DNA of 64,000 nucleotides from Erwinia psidii (GCF_003846135.1 NZ_RHHM01000006.1:186001-250000), one strand, 5' to 3'. Shown: positions 1 through 9,903, numbered from the stretch's first letter. Notes: generated by a model from the sequence alone, not told the origin. Made by a program: numbers and translations.

Positions 1-1
1 T

Positions 2-664
2 AATAAAAGTAAAAAAAACAGAGTCCGTAAACTGAAAAAATTACGCGAATACGAAGATATTTCGCATCCAAAAAACATGCGACTGGCAGTAGGTCGAATC
101 ACCTGCCTGCTGGTCCTTATCGCATTTACCCCATGGTATCACGGTGTAGTCTGTCGATCGTTGATAGCCATACGACAACTGGCATTCCATATCCATGAAG
201 CAGGTTCACTGCATAAATTTACGCAGCTGATAGCCCTGATGGTGCTGAAAGTCTCGCTTTCTCTGGTGGTCATCCTGCTGGCCTCTGCACTGTCGCACAG
301 GCTCCCCGACGGCTGGATTTTTATTGCGCGACGTATTCCGCCTGGGGTGAGAAAATGCAACCCTCTCACTTATATCAAACACCTGACAAACAGCCAGCGC
401 GTCGCAGCAATGCTGAAAGTGCTACTGAAATGCGCCCTGTTGCTGGTTATAACCGGCATCATGTTGCAACAGAAGGTACCGTTATTGCTCAGTCTGGAAA
501 GCTATTTTCTGAACCATGCCATCATCGCCGTTATGTTGCAGTTCACCGAAATTATGCAGCGGTTTATTATGATCATTGCGCTCTTTGCGCTGCTCGATAT
601 CCCACTGAACCAATTTATGTTTTTCAAAAAAGCGCCCGCTGGCCAAAGAAATCTGTATGAGTAA
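2..664 (+). pseudogene. Truncated FlhB/SctU-family type III export protein
   Basis: The frame is open from the left edge of the window. The visible part matches the membrane domain of FlhB/SctU, the inner-membrane switch protein of flagellar and virulence type III secretion. It has a basic N-terminal tail, four hydrophobic segments (about residues 10-30, 48-72, 111-130 and 158-176 counted from the ATG at 77) and the family loop NPLTYIKHLTNSQRV before the third segment. After DIPLNQFMFFKK the frame ends within 12 codons. The whole cytoplasmic domain, including the self-cleaving NPTH site, is absent. Past the run of six A at about 630, the next frame reads KEICMSKAK, close to the family's K-x-x-MSK start of the cytoplasmic domain, and then stops at 708-710. 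This points to a frameshift followed by deletion. No other secretion gene lies to its right. The upstream context is outside the window. Confidence 0.55.
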
Positions 665-820
665 GGCAAAAACAGCCAGGGCTATCGGCACACTTGCCGC
701 TGATGGCTGAATATAGCCTCCGCGTTGCCGCCACCCCACGTCTCTCTTCTCCTGCGATGAAAGTGCCGGACAAGGTGGTTTTGCAAATGGGCACCGCGCA
801 TGGAACATCCCCTACGCAGG

Positions 821-1813
821 CTAACTGTCAAATAATGCACGCCAGTGGTTGATAGTATTCGGCGGATTTTTCTGGCCTTTTTCGGTGGTCATGTAGTCGG
901 TATGTACCTCGCGTTGTTTGTCACTCTTCGGCATCACCCGCGAAGCCCATATCCTGCCGTCCGGCGTATACATGATTATCGCCGCATGATGGCTTGCATC
1001 CCCTTTCAGCGCCAGTGTGACCACGGTTGCATTGATGTCATCCAGATCGGTAGCATAGGTAATACTGTTCGCCACATTGACATATTGCTGATAATCCTTG
1101 CCGACCAGCTGACGAAAACGATCGTCGAGCGCTTTCGAGGGAAATATTCCCATCGACAGCAATGCGGCCGCAGGACGCGGGTCGTTATCTGCTCGCTGAT
1201 AAACCCCATCTATCGCCATACCGCGTTGCATCAGTAACTTACAACTGCCACCGTTGTCACTGCTGATGGTGATCTTGCCGTCGGGATGTGGGATAAAAAT
1301 AACCGGGCAACCCGCTCCCCATTTGATGTTATCGACAAAACCCACGCCCCTGAACATCCTGACATTGCCACGCAAGGTTGTTTTATAGGTTCCTCCCCAG
1401 ACCATGGCATCAAAATCAAACGTCCACTGATTTACGTTGCTGATAATTAACCGACCACCATTGCCATTGGTGGCCGATGTATTCCACCATTCTCCGCTCC
1501 ATGAGAATGATTCAGGAGCATGATATAACTGCCCAATTCCCTGAAGGTAAGCCCAGCGCAAACAGACGCTGCTGGTACAGACGTCACGCGAACGCTGCCA
1601 TTGCTGCGTCATTTTATTGACCCCTTGCGGGTTTCCCAGCTGCATCATATTGCGATAAGTATCATTTAATACGGAATCCAGCCACACCAGTTGGGGAGAT
1701 TCGCAAATGGTACTCTCCACGATAGTGGATGCCCTGGCGCACTCTATCGCCAGGGCTTGAGAGGTGCAGACAAGTGTAATACCACAAACAAGCATGTTGA
1801 TGATTGATTTCAT
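821..1813 (-). CDS. Secreted protein with LprI-N/DUF1311-like domain
   Basis: A probable periplasmic protein of about 330 residues. I chose the ATG at 1813 because AGGA lies seven bases upstream and the protein then begins with a normal Sec signal peptide (MKSIINMLVCG... ending in SQALA). The TTG twelve bases further out has no such support. The first 75 mature residues resemble the LprI N-terminal/DUF1311 domain: ECARASTIVESTICESPQL, then a single-residue-spaced LDSVLNDTYRNMM helix and paired cysteines. LprI-type proteins are lysozyme inhibitors or envelope proteins, but the long C-terminal part (residues 110-330) is not recognised, so no function is assigned. It lies convergent with the broken type III gene and divergent from ylaC. 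Confidence 0.6.
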   Translation of the reverse strand: MKSIINMLVCGITLVCTSQALAIECARASTIVESTICESPQLVWLDSVLNDTYRNMMQLGNPQGVNKMTQQWQRSRDVCTSSVCLRWAYLQGIGQLYHAPESFSWSGEWWNTSATNGNGGRLIISNVNQWTFDFDAMVWGGTYKTTLRGNVRMFRGVGFVDNIKWGAGCPVIFIPHPDGKITISSDNGGSCKLLMQRGMAIDGVYQRADNDPRPAAALLSMGIFPSKALDDRFRQLVGKDYQQYVNVANSITYATDLDDINATVVTLALKGDASHHAAIIMYTPDGRIWASRVMPKSDKQREVHTDYMTTEKGQKNPPNTINHWRALFDS

Positions 1814-1980
1814 TAATCCTGCCAAAAGATAAACTTCCAGAACTTTACGGATTATGGTCTGTTAAACGCATAATTTCATGCTTACGATATGACTGTTATA
1901 ACTTTATTGAACCTGACTGTGGCTACTGCTGACCGATGATTTGTAGTGAAATACGGCCAGTTATTTCCGGGAGATTTACT

Positions 1981-2463
1981 ATGGAAAGCGTTAAACAAAT
2001 TTTGCTGCGCGAGATTGAGATGCTGAATAAGGCAGAACGGCGTGATAACCGACCACGACTGAGTTTTTCCTTTCTGAAAAACCATCCCGGACTCTGGGCA
2101 TCGATGTACCTCTGTTATGCCCTGACCGTGACACTTATTTTCACTACCGAATTTTTGGGCTGGCCAGCGTTTTGGGGGGCAACATTTTTTGTGCTGCTGA
2201 TGAGCGGACTGATGTTGCTCGATGTTAATCCCCGCTATCGTTTCGAAGATATCGATGCGCTCGATCTGCGGGTCTGCTATAACGGCGAATGGTACTATGT
2301 ACGTACTCTTTCACCGCGGGCGATTGAGGAAATTCTCACCCACCCTGAGGTGCCAGCGCACATCAGGCAGGGCATTGAGAAACTGTTGCTGAAAAAGGGT
2401 GAAGTGGACTTTTACGATGTCTATCACCTCGCATGGGGACAACAGCGAGCTTCCCTCGTCTGA
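1981..2463 (+). CDS. ylaC: Inner membrane protein YlaC
   Basis: A 160-residue protein homologous to E. coli YlaC (about 156 residues), an inner-membrane protein of unknown role. Matching blocks are KRDN-like NKAERRDNRPR, FLKNHPGL, then two hydrophobic segments (about residues 38-58 and 64-80) and the diagnostic RYRFEDIDALDLRVCYNGEW. The C-terminal cytoplasmic part ends with KKGEVDFYDVYHLA. An upstream in-frame ATG at 1936 exists, but the ATG at 1981 is preceded by CCGGGAGATTTACT, a good ribosome binding site, and gives the family N terminus. It is convergent with the regulator gene to its right. Confidence 0.85.
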   Translation: MESVKQILLREIEMLNKAERRDNRPRLSFSFLKNHPGLWASMYLCYALTVTLIFTTEFLGWPAFWGATFFVLLMSGLMLLDVNPRYRFEDIDALDLRVCYNGEWYYVRTLSPRAIEEILTHPEVPAHIRQGIEKLLLKKGEVDFYDVYHLAWGQQRASLV

Positions 2464-2485
2464 TCACGTCTCTTTGCATGGGGTA

Positions 2486-3901
2486 TCATTCAGCCAGCAT
2501 TTCCGCTATCAGCCTGCCCAGGGTCGCCACAGCCCTCTCCTGCTGATCACCCCATTCCCATGCCGCATTAAAGCGAAAACAATTGGAATACTGCTCACCG
2601 GACGAAAACATTTTCCCAGGCGCAATACTGATGTTGTGCCTCAGTGCCCGGTAGCAGAGTTGCGTGGTGTTGATGTGCTTCGCCAGAGCGATCCACAGAA
2701 AGTATCCTCCCTGGGAATCATGGATCCGGGCGTCGGCAGGCAGGTGCCGTTTCAGTGCATGAAGAGCCTGATCCTTGCGCTGTTCCAGCTGCTGCCGTAG
2801 CCGACGCAAGTGGCTGTCATAGCGACGGGTAGTAAGATAATTTGCCAGAGCCAACTGCATTGGCGCGCTGGTGGAGAGGGTGCTCATCAGTTGCAAACGT
2901 TGAATACGCTGTGCATGTCTGCCAGCGGCCACCCAGCCAACGCGAAAACCGGCAACCAGATTTTTTGAGAATGAGGAGCAATGAAGTACGCGATCGTCGC
3001 GATCAAACGCCTTTGCCGGCAGCGGCTTTTCCTGACCAAAATAGAGTTCGCTGTAAACATCATCCTCAATCATCATGACCTGATACCTCTTCAGCAGCGC
3101 CACCAGCTGCTGCTTTTTCTCCCTGGTCAGCGTGCAGCCAACCGGGTTTTGCTGATTGCTCATCATCCAGCACGCTTTTACTGGCAGACGGGCCAGCGCA
3201 CTTTCCAGCTCTTGCAGGTCAATGCCATACTGCGGGTCAGTCGTAATGGCTACCGCTTTCAGTTTCAGTCGCTCAATGGCCTGTAACGCCCCGTAAAAAC
3301 AGGGGTTCTCAATGACCACCCAGTCTCCCGGTTCAGTCACCGCCTGCAGACTCAGATTCAGGGCTTCCATCGCACCGTTGGTGATCACAATTTCATCCGG
3401 CGAAATGTGGATCCCCTGGATAGCGTAGCGCTGCGCCAGCGTCTTACGCAAAGCCTCATTGCCCGGAGGCAGGTTGTTGATAGCATCAGCCGGTTTCAGT
3501 GAATGCGACACGGCAGTCAGCGAACGCATTAGCTGCCGCTGAGGAAACAGCTCCGGGTCGGGAAAGGCTGAGCCAAAGGGCAAAATGTCCGGGTTACGGC
3601 AGGCCTGTAAAACCTCAAAGATAAATCCGTTAATATCAACAGATCCAGCCAACTGGACTTTCTGGTGGCTGAAAGACTGATTGGTTGGCTCAGAATGCGG
3701 TGCAACAAAATAACCTGATTGCGGACGGGAGCAGATCAGCCCCTGGCTTTCCAGTACCTGATACGCATGCAGCACCGTCATCAGACTCATGCCGCTTTGT
3801 GCCGCCTGCTCACGCAGGGAAGGGAGTTTTTCGCCAGGCAACCAGATTTCCGCAGATATCTGCTGCCGAAGTTGGTCGATCAATTGCTGATACTTGGTCA
3901 T
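2486..3901 (-). CDS. ydcR: MocR-type (GntR/aminotransferase) regulator, YdcR-like
   Basis: 471 residues, against 468 for E. coli YdcR, with strong similarity along the whole length. An N-terminal GntR winged helix (about residues 1-70, PGEKLPSLREQAAQSGMS) is joined to a fold-type-I aminotransferase domain (about 95-465). The PLP-binding lysine is seen in SSFSKNLVAGFRVGW, with SNQQNPVG and DDVYSEL as further cofactor-pocket motifs. MocR proteins bind DNA and sense PLP or an amino-compound adduct rather than catalysing transamination. The target of YdcR is not established here. The gene is monocistronic and convergent with ylaC. Confidence 0.85.
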   Translation of the reverse strand: MTKYQQLIDQLRQQISAEIWLPGEKLPSLREQAAQSGMSLMTVLHAYQVLESQGLICSRPQSGYFVAPHSEPTNQSFSHQKVQLAGSVDINGFIFEVLQACRNPDILPFGSAFPDPELFPQRQLMRSLTAVSHSLKPADAINNLPPGNEALRKTLAQRYAIQGIHISPDEIVITNGAMEALNLSLQAVTEPGDWVVIENPCFYGALQAIERLKLKAVAITTDPQYGIDLQELESALARLPVKACWMMSNQQNPVGCTLTREKKQQLVALLKRYQVMMIEDDVYSELYFGQEKPLPAKAFDRDDRVLHCSSFSKNLVAGFRVGWVAAGRHAQRIQRLQLMSTLSTSAPMQLALANYLTTRRYDSHLRRLRQQLEQRKDQALHALKRHLPADARIHDSQGGYFLWIALAKHINTTQLCYRALRHNISIAPGKMFSSGEQYSNCFRFNAAWEWGDQQERAVATLGRLIAEMLAE

Positions 3902-4032
3902 AACCGTGGCAGAACCGTCGAGAGGATTTGGTCACTATTATAACGCGACCAACCGCCAGGATGACACCAGCGGACAAACACAGAGGAAAAGGCGGAGTTT
4001 ATCCGCTCTTCACACCACATCCGGGCCAGGGA

Positions 4033-4926
4033 TCAGCCAAGATGATTACCACCGGTGACACCATGCACTTCAGCAGTAACGTAGCTTGACTCCTGCGAGG
4101 CGAGATAAACATAGACACCGGCAAGTTCAGCAGGCTGACCGGCACGCTTTAATGGCGTTTGCTGACCAAATTCAGGGATGTTTTCCTGCGTCTGTCCTCC
4201 CGCAATCTGTAGTGGTGTCCAGATGGGGCCAGGCGCCACACAGTTGACGCGGATACCTTTCTCTGCCACCTGCTTTGCCAGTCCGCGAGTGTAGTTGAGG
4301 ATGGCCGCTTTAGTGGACGCGTAATCCAGCAGATACGGACTGGGCTGCCAGGCCTGAATGGATGAAGTGGTGATAATGCTGCTTCCTGCGGGCAAATGAG
4401 GAATAGCCGCCCTGGTAATCCAGAATAATGACATCACGTTGGTATCATAGGTTTGACGAAACTGTTCGGTGGTCAGCTCGGCAATATTTTCCACCGCAAC
4501 CTGCTTTCCAGCCACCAGCGCCAGAATATCCAGGCCGCCCAGTTGGTTGCGGGCATCGGCAACCAGCTTAATACTGGTGTTTTCATCACTGATATCACCT
4601 GGCAGCAATACCACCCGTCTCCCTGCCTGCCGGATCAGGCTGGCCACGTCTTCCGCATCCTGCTGTTCATCCTCCAGATAGGAGAGAGCCACATCGGCAC
4701 CTTCTCTCGCATAGGCAATGGCAACAGCGCGACCAATCCCGGAGTCGGCGCCGGTAACCAGCGCTTTACGTCCTTCAAGACGCTGGCTTCCACGGTACGT
4801 TTTTTCACCACAGTCCGGGAGGGGTTGCATCCTGGCCTGTACTCCCGGTGCCTGCTGGCGCTGTTTTGGATATTCACCGGCATAATACTGGGTGAGCGGA
4901 TCTTGCATTTTATATTGATCTGGCAT
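4033..4926 (-). CDS. yghA: Short-chain dehydrogenase, YghA-like
   Basis: 297 residues, close to E. coli YghA (294). It is an NAD(P)-dependent classical short-chain dehydrogenase with an N-terminal extension of about 50 residues typical of this subgroup ([13 protein letters not shown], then [15 protein letters not shown]). The Rossmann motif is TGADSGIG (near residue 59), the catalytic serine lies in TTSSIQAW, and Tyr/Lys lie in DYASTKAAI. The natural substrate of YghA-type enzymes is uncertain. GAGGAG precedes the ATG. It is divergent from the citrate transporter across a 298-base AT-rich gap that must carry both promoters. Confidence 0.8.
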   Translation of the reverse strand: MPDQYKMQDPLTQYYAGEYPKQRQQAPGVQARMQPLPDCGEKTYRGSQRLEGRKALVTGADSGIGRAVAIAYAREGADVALSYLEDEQQDAEDVASLIRQAGRRVVLLPGDISDENTSIKLVADARNQLGGLDILALVAGKQVAVENIAELTTEQFRQTYDTNVMSLFWITRAAIPHLPAGSSIITTSSIQAWQPSPYLLDYASTKAAILNYTRGLAKQVAEKGIRVNCVAPGPIWTPLQIAGGQTQENIPEFGQQTPLKRAGQPAELAGVYVYLASQESSYVTAEVHGVTGGNHLG

Positions 4927-5157
4927 GGTGACTCCTCATTAAAGATAACGCGACCTGACCTTTAGCCTGGCAGACTGAGTAGATACGTCCAGTTCCAGAA
5001 TTTTTTCGCAAAAAAAAGGCCAAAAGAGCGGGAAAACAGAGTAAAAAACAGCAATAAGCCATTTTTAAATTAATTTACGTTGGAAATTTCCTGACGAAGA
5101 ACAACCTCCTCTTGTTAATTTTTTGTTACTAATATGAAAAAATCACAGTGCATTAAC

Positions 5158-5173
5158 GGTGAGATCAGTCACA
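5158..5173 (+). promoter_or_regulatory. Probable CRP-cAMP site upstream of citA
   Basis: GGTGA-GATCAG-TCACA matches the CRP consensus TGTGA-N6-TCACA at 9 of 10 conserved positions. It is centred about 60 bases before the citA ATG, a plausible position for class I or II activation. This would fit catabolite control of citrate uptake. Binding is inferred only. Confidence 0.5.
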
Positions 5174-5224
5174 TTAAAAAGTGACAGACTGGGCTAGAAA
5201 GGAAAAAAACATAAAGGAAGCTGT

Positions 5225-6544
5225 ATGACCGAATTAACTTCTCCTGCTAAAAAACCTCAGGGCAATGCCAAAACTATTTTCAACGTGACCAGCGGTAACT
5301 TTCTGGAAATGTATGATTTTATGGTATTTGGATACTATGCCTCCGCCATCGCTAACACCTTTTTTCCTGGCGATGATCCTTTCGCCTCGCTCATGCTGAC
5401 GCTGATGACTTTTGGTGCCGGTTTCCTGATGCGCCCGCTGGGCGCCATTATTCTCGGCTCGTATATCGACCATCATGGTCGCCGCAAGGGGCTGTTACTG
5501 ACACTAAGCCTGATGGCTCTGGGCACTCTGACCATTGCGCTGGTGCCTGGTTATCAGACACTGGGTGCCGCCGCGCCGATCCTGATCCTGCTGGGACGCC
5601 TGCTTCAGGGATTTTCGGCGGGTGTGGAATTGGGTGGAGTGTCGGTCTATCTTGCTGAAATTGCCCCAAAAAACCGCAAAGGCTTTTTTGTCAGCTGGCA
5701 ATCCGGCAGTCAGCAAGTTGCGGTGATTTTTGCCGCCCTTCTGGGTCTGGGGCTGAATCACCTGCTGGCAAAAGACCAGGTGAACGACTGGGGCTGGCGT
5801 ATTCCGTTCTTTATCGGCTGTATGATTGTGCCTTTCCTGTTCTGGATCCGAACCATGCTGGAAGAAACTGAAGCATTCAGCCAGCGTAAGGTTCATCCCA
5901 CTACCGGGCAGATCCTTCGTTCCGTGGCCAGTAATTGGGCGCTGGTACTGGCAGGGATGCTGATGGTGGTTACCACCACAGTGATGTTCTATATGATCAC
6001 CGCTTTCACGCCAACGTTTGGTAAAACGGTGCTGATGATGAGCGATAAACAGAGCTTTTTTGTGACGCTGTGCGTCGGCCTGTCGAATCTGATTTGGCTG
6101 CCGATAATGGGATCGGTTTCCGATCGCTGTGGCCGCCGACCACTGTTACTCCTGTTTACAGTACTGATGATTGCCACAGCCTGGCCTGTTCTGCACTGGC
6201 TGGTTGGCTCACCGAGCTTTAATCACCTGCTGCTTGCAGAGCTTTGGCTCTCTTTCCTGTATGCCAGCTATAACGGCGCAATGGTGGTATATCTGGCAGA
6301 AGTGATGCCTGCTGAAGTCCGTGCTACCGGATTTTCTCTGGCTTACAGCCTGGCAACCGCGCTGTTTGGCGGCTTCACACCGGCTATATCCAGCTACCTG
6401 ATCCATGTTACAGGTGACAAAGCAATGCCAGGCGTATGGCTGACCGTTGCCGCAATATGTGGGCTGGCGGGTACCATGATTATCAAACCGCTGGTTCGCC
6501 AGTATCAGACGAAACACCCCGTTTCTCCAGCGGTACAGGTATAG
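5225..6544 (+). CDS. citA: Citrate/tricarboxylate:H+ symporter (MFS)
   Basis: A 439-residue major facilitator of the metabolite:H+ symporter family, very close to CitA of plasmid-borne and chromosomal citrate utilisers. Shared blocks are [12 protein letters not shown] near the start, the loop 2-3 motif [42 protein letters not shown] and [13 protein letters not shown]. About twelve hydrophobic segments are visible. It would import citrate with protons under aerobic conditions. AAGGAAG precedes the ATG by six bases. TcuC-type tricarballylate carriers belong to the same family, so the exact substrate is an inference. Confidence 0.8.
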   Translation: MTELTSPAKKPQGNAKTIFNVTSGNFLEMYDFMVFGYYASAIANTFFPGDDPFASLMLTLMTFGAGFLMRPLGAIILGSYIDHHGRRKGLLLTLSLMALGTLTIALVPGYQTLGAAAPILILLGRLLQGFSAGVELGGVSVYLAEIAPKNRKGFFVSWQSGSQQVAVIFAALLGLGLNHLLAKDQVNDWGWRIPFFIGCMIVPFLFWIRTMLEETEAFSQRKVHPTTGQILRSVASNWALVLAGMLMVVTTTVMFYMITAFTPTFGKTVLMMSDKQSFFVTLCVGLSNLIWLPIMGSVSDRCGRRPLLLLFTVLMIATAWPVLHWLVGSPSFNHLLLAELWLSFLYASYNGAMVVYLAEVMPAEVRATGFSLAYSLATALFGGFTPAISSYLIHVTGDKAMPGVWLTVAAICGLAGTMIIKPLVRQYQTKHPVSPAVQV

Positions 6545-6603
6545 CGCCATCGCTGGCGGGCAAGGGGGATAAACCCCATTTTGAATGTTGAGCTGTTTCA
6601 GGC

Positions 6604-6628
6604 AACCACTCTGCGGAGTGGTTTTTTA
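6604..6628 (+). terminator. Rho-independent terminator of citA
   Basis: AACCACTC and GAGTGGTT form an 8-bp stem with a TGCG loop, running directly into a six-T tract. It starts about 60 bases after the citA stop. Confidence 0.85.
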
Positions 6629-6718
6629 TCCCTGGATAAACACCACCAGCGCTAATTTAAGCAGATGTTCGTCAGGCGGAACCTCTGAGGGAAATGGCAT
6701 CGCCACGTCTTCCGTTCA

Positions 6719-6810
6719 GGTTCCATTGCAAAATCTGGCGGTGAAAAATCATCCCCCCTTTGCTGACGGAGCAGCAGATGAATCTATTCAAAGGCCGGCA
6801 TTTTCAGAGA
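6719..6810 (+). mobile_element. Remnant of the left end of an IS6/IS26-type element
   Basis: The stretch begins with GGTTCCATTGCAAA, an IS6-family terminal repeat (IS26 has GGCACTGTTGCAAA). It continues with the leader CATCCCCCCTTTGCTGA and then an ATG at 6778 followed by codons for NLFKGRHFQR, the N terminus of IS26-like transposase (MNPFKGRHFQR). Similarity stops after about eleven codons. No transposase body or right end follows. This is a short relic, recognised by eye. Confidence 0.65.
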
Positions 6811-7108
6811 GAAACTTTACCTGCCGGTTGATGTTACCGGGGTTGCCCGCCGGGACCGCCGAAATTTCCGTGATGCACAATTTTGACACCTGGCAACGGC
6901 CTGTAAGTAAGACCGCCCGTTAACCGCAGAGCAAAGGGATCACCGTTCGGGGCGAAGAATCACTGATTGCAACATCTCACTCCGCTGGTCTTATTGACGG
7001 CAGCATAATCGTGCGCATTGATGCCAACCAATTGCGCAAAAAAGAGTCGACATTCTCACGCCGGCAATTTCGGTGCAAAACTCCGTAAAGATATTTTCAG
7101 CCATCCAG
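6811..7108. other. Non-coding or decayed stretch left of exbD
   Basis: No intact gene is seen. A plus-strand fragment from about 6933 to 7088 reads like coding sequence (KGITVRGEESLIATSHSAG, then IDGSIIVRIDAN) between stop codons. I cannot assign it to a family. Together with the IS6 relic to its left it suggests a small deletion scar. Confidence 0.3.
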
Positions 7109-7137
7109 CCATGCCTCTGTTAAAAACAGAGGCATGG
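7109..7137. repeat. Perfect 13-bp inverted repeat
   Basis: CCATGCCTCTGTT and its exact reverse complement are separated by three A. The stem is much longer than a typical terminator, and no T tract follows on the plus strand. It could be a bidirectional terminator for exbD or the end of a lost element. Confidence 0.6.
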
Positions 7138-7300
7138 TTCACGCTGATTTTCCATTGCACGCTAAAAAAGAGAATTATCGCAAGAAGATAAGGCACAGGC
7201 CGACAGGGATGCTCTTGCGGCATTTATACACGGAGGTTTTCAACAGTCTTCAGGTAAATTAAGCCGACACGACGTGTCGACATGGGTTATCTGACAAAGA

Positions 7301-7723
7301 TTATTTACCGGCGGTTTCCATTCCCACCAGACCAATCTTCAGATAACCGGCCTGACGCAGCTTATCCATTACGCCCATCAGCGTTTCATAATCAACTGAC
7401 TTATCAGCCTGAAAAAAAATAGTGGTGTCTTTGTCGCCCTGCGTTTCCCCATCCAGTTTGTCGACCAGCGACGCTGCACTAACCCTATCGTTGCCGATAA
7501 ACAGCTGTTTGTCAGCTTTAATGGAAAGATAAACCGGTTTTTCAGGCCGCGGCTGAGGTGCGCTGGTTGAGGCAGGAAGATTGACACGAACATCCACCGT
7601 TGCCAGTGGCGCGGCAACCATAAAGATAATCAGCAGCACCAGCATTACGTCAATGAACGGCGTCACGTTGATTTCGTGCATTTCACCGTTGCTATCAACA
7701 TCTTCATTTAATCGCATTGCCAT
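7301..7723 (-). CDS. exbD: Biopolymer transport protein ExbD
   Basis: 140 residues (E. coli 141) and nearly identical at the N terminus. It is the energising partner of ExbB and TonB in the inner membrane. It has a short cytoplasmic tail, one transmembrane helix (about residues 23-43, VMLVLLIIFMVAAPLA) with the essential aspartate at position 25 in NVTPFIDVML, and a periplasmic domain ending with the conserved YLKIGLVG. It begins five bases after exbB, so the two form an operon under iron control. A TonB gene is not in the window. Confidence 0.95.
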   Translation of the reverse strand: MAMRLNEDVDSNGEMHEINVTPFIDVMLVLLIIFMVAAPLATVDVRVNLPASTSAPQPRPEKPVYLSIKADKQLFIGNDRVSAASLVDKLDGETQGDKDTTIFFQADKSVDYETLMGVMDKLRQAGYLKIGLVGMETAGK

Positions 7724-7728
7724 AATAC

Positions 7729-8463
7729 TTATCCTGCCCGCAGTTTCTGCGCCGGATGCGCACGCTGTGTATTGCTGCTGGCCGCGAGGTCCAGATCGCG
7801 ACTTTGCAGCAGCAGAATCTGAGCGGCAAGATCGCCCAGCATCGCTTTGTAGCTGCCAATCATGCGGGCAAATACGTTATAAATGACCACCGCCGGAATG
7901 GCGGCAACCAGACCGATTGCCGTGGCCAGCAGGGCCTCTGCGATGCCCGGCGCGACCACCGCGAGATTCGTGGTCTGGGTCTGCGCAATGCCGATAAAGC
8001 TGTTCATAATACCCCATACCGTACCAAACAGGCCCACAAACGGGGCAATGGCACCAATGGTTGCCAGAAAGCCGTTGCCACGACCGGCATGGCGGCCAAA
8101 AAACGCTACGCGACGTTCCAGCCGGAAAGCCGTGCGTTCTTTAATACCAGCATTATCGTCGGATCCCTGCGACAGCAGCAGCTCATTTTCGGCTTCTTTC
8201 AGCAACTGGATACTCTGACTGTTGGCATTGAAGCCTGCACAGGTATCAGCCGCTTCTTCAAGAGAACGGGCGCTGGCCAGAGCCAGTTGTTCACGTTTCA
8301 GCCGCCGTTTTGCCCTGCTCAGTTCCGCACTTTTGCTGAAGAAAATAGCCCATGTCACAACCGACGCCAGCAGCAGACCAATCATTACCACTTTAACCAC
8401 AATATCTGCATGGTGGTACATGCCCCAGACGGAGAGATCCGTCTGCATAAAATCATTCGTCAT
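7729..8463 (-). CDS. exbB: Biopolymer transport protein ExbB
   Basis: 244 residues from the ATG at 8463, the same length as E. coli ExbB. Longer upstream starts are rejected because GGAGAGACAGC sits directly before this ATG and the family begins with a short MTNDFMQTDLSVWGMYHHAD-like segment. It is the MotA/TolQ-like proton channel subunit, with three membrane segments (about residues 17-39, 128-155 and 176-199) and the conserved GLFGTVWGIMNSF and AIPAVVIYNVF helices. With ExbD it powers TonB-dependent uptake of siderophores and vitamin B12. A Fur box lies upstream, in the gap shared with the divergent metC. Confidence 0.95.
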   Translation of the reverse strand: MTNDFMQTDLSVWGMYHHADIVVKVVMIGLLLASVVTWAIFFSKSAELSRAKRRLKREQLALASARSLEEAADTCAGFNANSQSIQLLKEAENELLLSQGSDDNAGIKERTAFRLERRVAFFGRHAGRGNGFLATIGAIAPFVGLFGTVWGIMNSFIGIAQTQTTNLAVVAPGIAEALLATAIGLVAAIPAVVIYNVFARMIGSYKAMLGDLAAQILLLQSRDLDLAASSNTQRAHPAQKLRAG

Positions 8464-8529
8464 GCTGTCTCTCCAAGGAAAAACGGATAAAAAAAACCAG
8501 CACGGATCATACCAAATCAATGACGAATT

Positions 8530-8548
8530 GATAGTGGTTATCATTACT
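8530..8548 (-). promoter_or_regulatory. Fur box upstream of exbBD
   Basis: GATAGTGGTTATCATTACT matches the 19-bp Fur consensus GATAATGATAATCATTATC at 14 positions. It lies about 70 bases upstream of the exbB start, as expected for an iron-repressed exbBD operon. Regulation is inferred from the site and from the known control of exbB. Confidence 0.7.
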
Positions 8549-8703
8549 ATTTGACCAAGGGACACCGATTTTTATACTTCTCCGACAGATTTTCGCGGTC
8601 AGCATTTGCTAAATCTTATCAATTATTCGGTTGACGAATTTCCCACTTCCGCCCGGCATGTTAACGTTAGAGACAACTCGCTAACCGCAAACAGATCACC
8701 ACC

Positions 8704-9903
8704 ATGAACAGCAAAAAAATTGAAACGACGCTGATTGCCGCCGGACGCCGTAAGCGCTATACCCAGGGGGCAGTTAATAGCGTTATCCAGCGCGCTTCAT
8801 CACTTGTTTTTGACACCGTTGCCGATAAAAAACGCGCCACCGCAGGCAGGGCTGATGGGGAATTGTTCTATGGCCGCCGGGGCACCCTCACCCACTTCTC
8901 GTTGCAGGAGGCGATGACTGAACTGGAAGGCGGTGCTGGATGTGTACTTTACCCCTGCGGTGCCGCCGCAGTGGCAAATGCCATTCTTGCCTTCGTCTCT
9001 GCCGGAGATAACGTGCTGATGGCGGGTTCGGTCTATGAGCCGACTCAGGACTTTTGCAGCAAGATCCTTAGTAAAATGAAGGTATCGACCAGCTGGTTCA
9101 ATCACTGTAGCGGTGCCGACATTGCACAACAGGTGCAACCCAATACCCGGGTGGTATTTCTTGAATCCCCTGCCTCCATCACCATGGAAATTCAGGATAT
9201 TCCTGCTATCGTCGCGGCGGTGCGCAGTAAAGCACCTGAGGCGGTCATCATCCTTGATAACACCTGGGCGGCGGGTATTTTGTTTCCGGCGCTGAACTAT
9301 GGGATCGACATTTCTGTCCAGGCTGGTACCAAGTATCTGATTGGCCATTCTGACGCGATGATCGGTACCGCCGTTGCCAATCAACGCTGCTGGGCACAAC
9401 TGCGTGAAAACTCTTATCTGATGGGACAGATGGTGGATGCCGATACCGCTTATATGGCAAGCCGCGGACTGAGAACGCTGGCGGTCCGGCTTCGCCAGCA
9501 CCAGGAAAGCGCTTTGCAAGTGGCAAACTGGTTGGCGGAGAGAGCGGAGGTCGCTGTGGTTAACCATCCGGCGTTACCACAGTGTAAGGGGCATCAGTTC
9601 TGGAAACGGGATTTTACCGGTAGTAGCGGGCTGTTCTCCTTTGTCCTGAAGGCACGCCTTAGCGACCGGCAGCTGGCGGCTTATCTCGACCATTTTGAGC
9701 ACTTCAGTATGGCCTACTCCTGGGGAGGCTTCGAATCGCTGATCCTGGCCAATCAACCCGATGAACTGGCCGCTATTCGTCCGGTGGGCGGCATCGATTT
9801 CAGTGGCACATTGGTACGGGTGCATATTGGGTTGGAAAATGTCGATGACCTGATTGCCGATCTCGCCGCAGGGTTTATCCGTCTGGCCGACTGTCCGGCC
9901 TGA
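8704..9903 (+). CDS. metC: Cystathionine beta-lyase
   Basis: 399 residues (E. coli MetC 395). It is a cytoplasmic Cys/Met-metabolism PLP enzyme that cleaves cystathionine to homocysteine, pyruvate and ammonia in methionine synthesis. The family motifs are the [16 protein letters not shown] entry loop, the [10 protein letters not shown] aspartate-containing strand and the Schiff-base lysine in [16 protein letters not shown]. Its place divergent from exbB and upstream of yghB is the same as in E. coli. A methionine-responsive operator was not identified by eye. Confidence 0.95.
   Translation: MNSKKIETTLIAAGRRKRYTQGAVNSVIQRASSLVFDTVADKKRATAGRADGELFYGRRGTLTHFSLQEAMTELEGGAGCVLYPCGAAAVANAILAFVSAGDNVLMAGSVYEPTQDFCSKILSKMKVSTSWFNHCSGADIAQQVQPNTRVVFLESPASITMEIQDIPAIVAAVRSKAPEAVIILDNTWAAGILFPALNYGIDISVQAGTKYLIGHSDAMIGTAVANQRCWAQLRENSYLMGQMVDADTAYMASRGLRTLAVRLRQHQESALQVANWLAERAEVAVVNHPALPQCKGHQFWKRDFTGSSGLFSFVLKARLSDRQLAAYLDHFEHFSMAYSWGGFESLILANQPDELAAIRPVGGIDFSGTLVRVHIGLENVDDLIADLAAGFIRLADCPA

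Noticed and set aside
6585-6923. 112-codon plus-strand frame
   Set aside because: It begins inside the citA terminator hairpin and crosses the IS6 relic in a different frame from the transposase codons.
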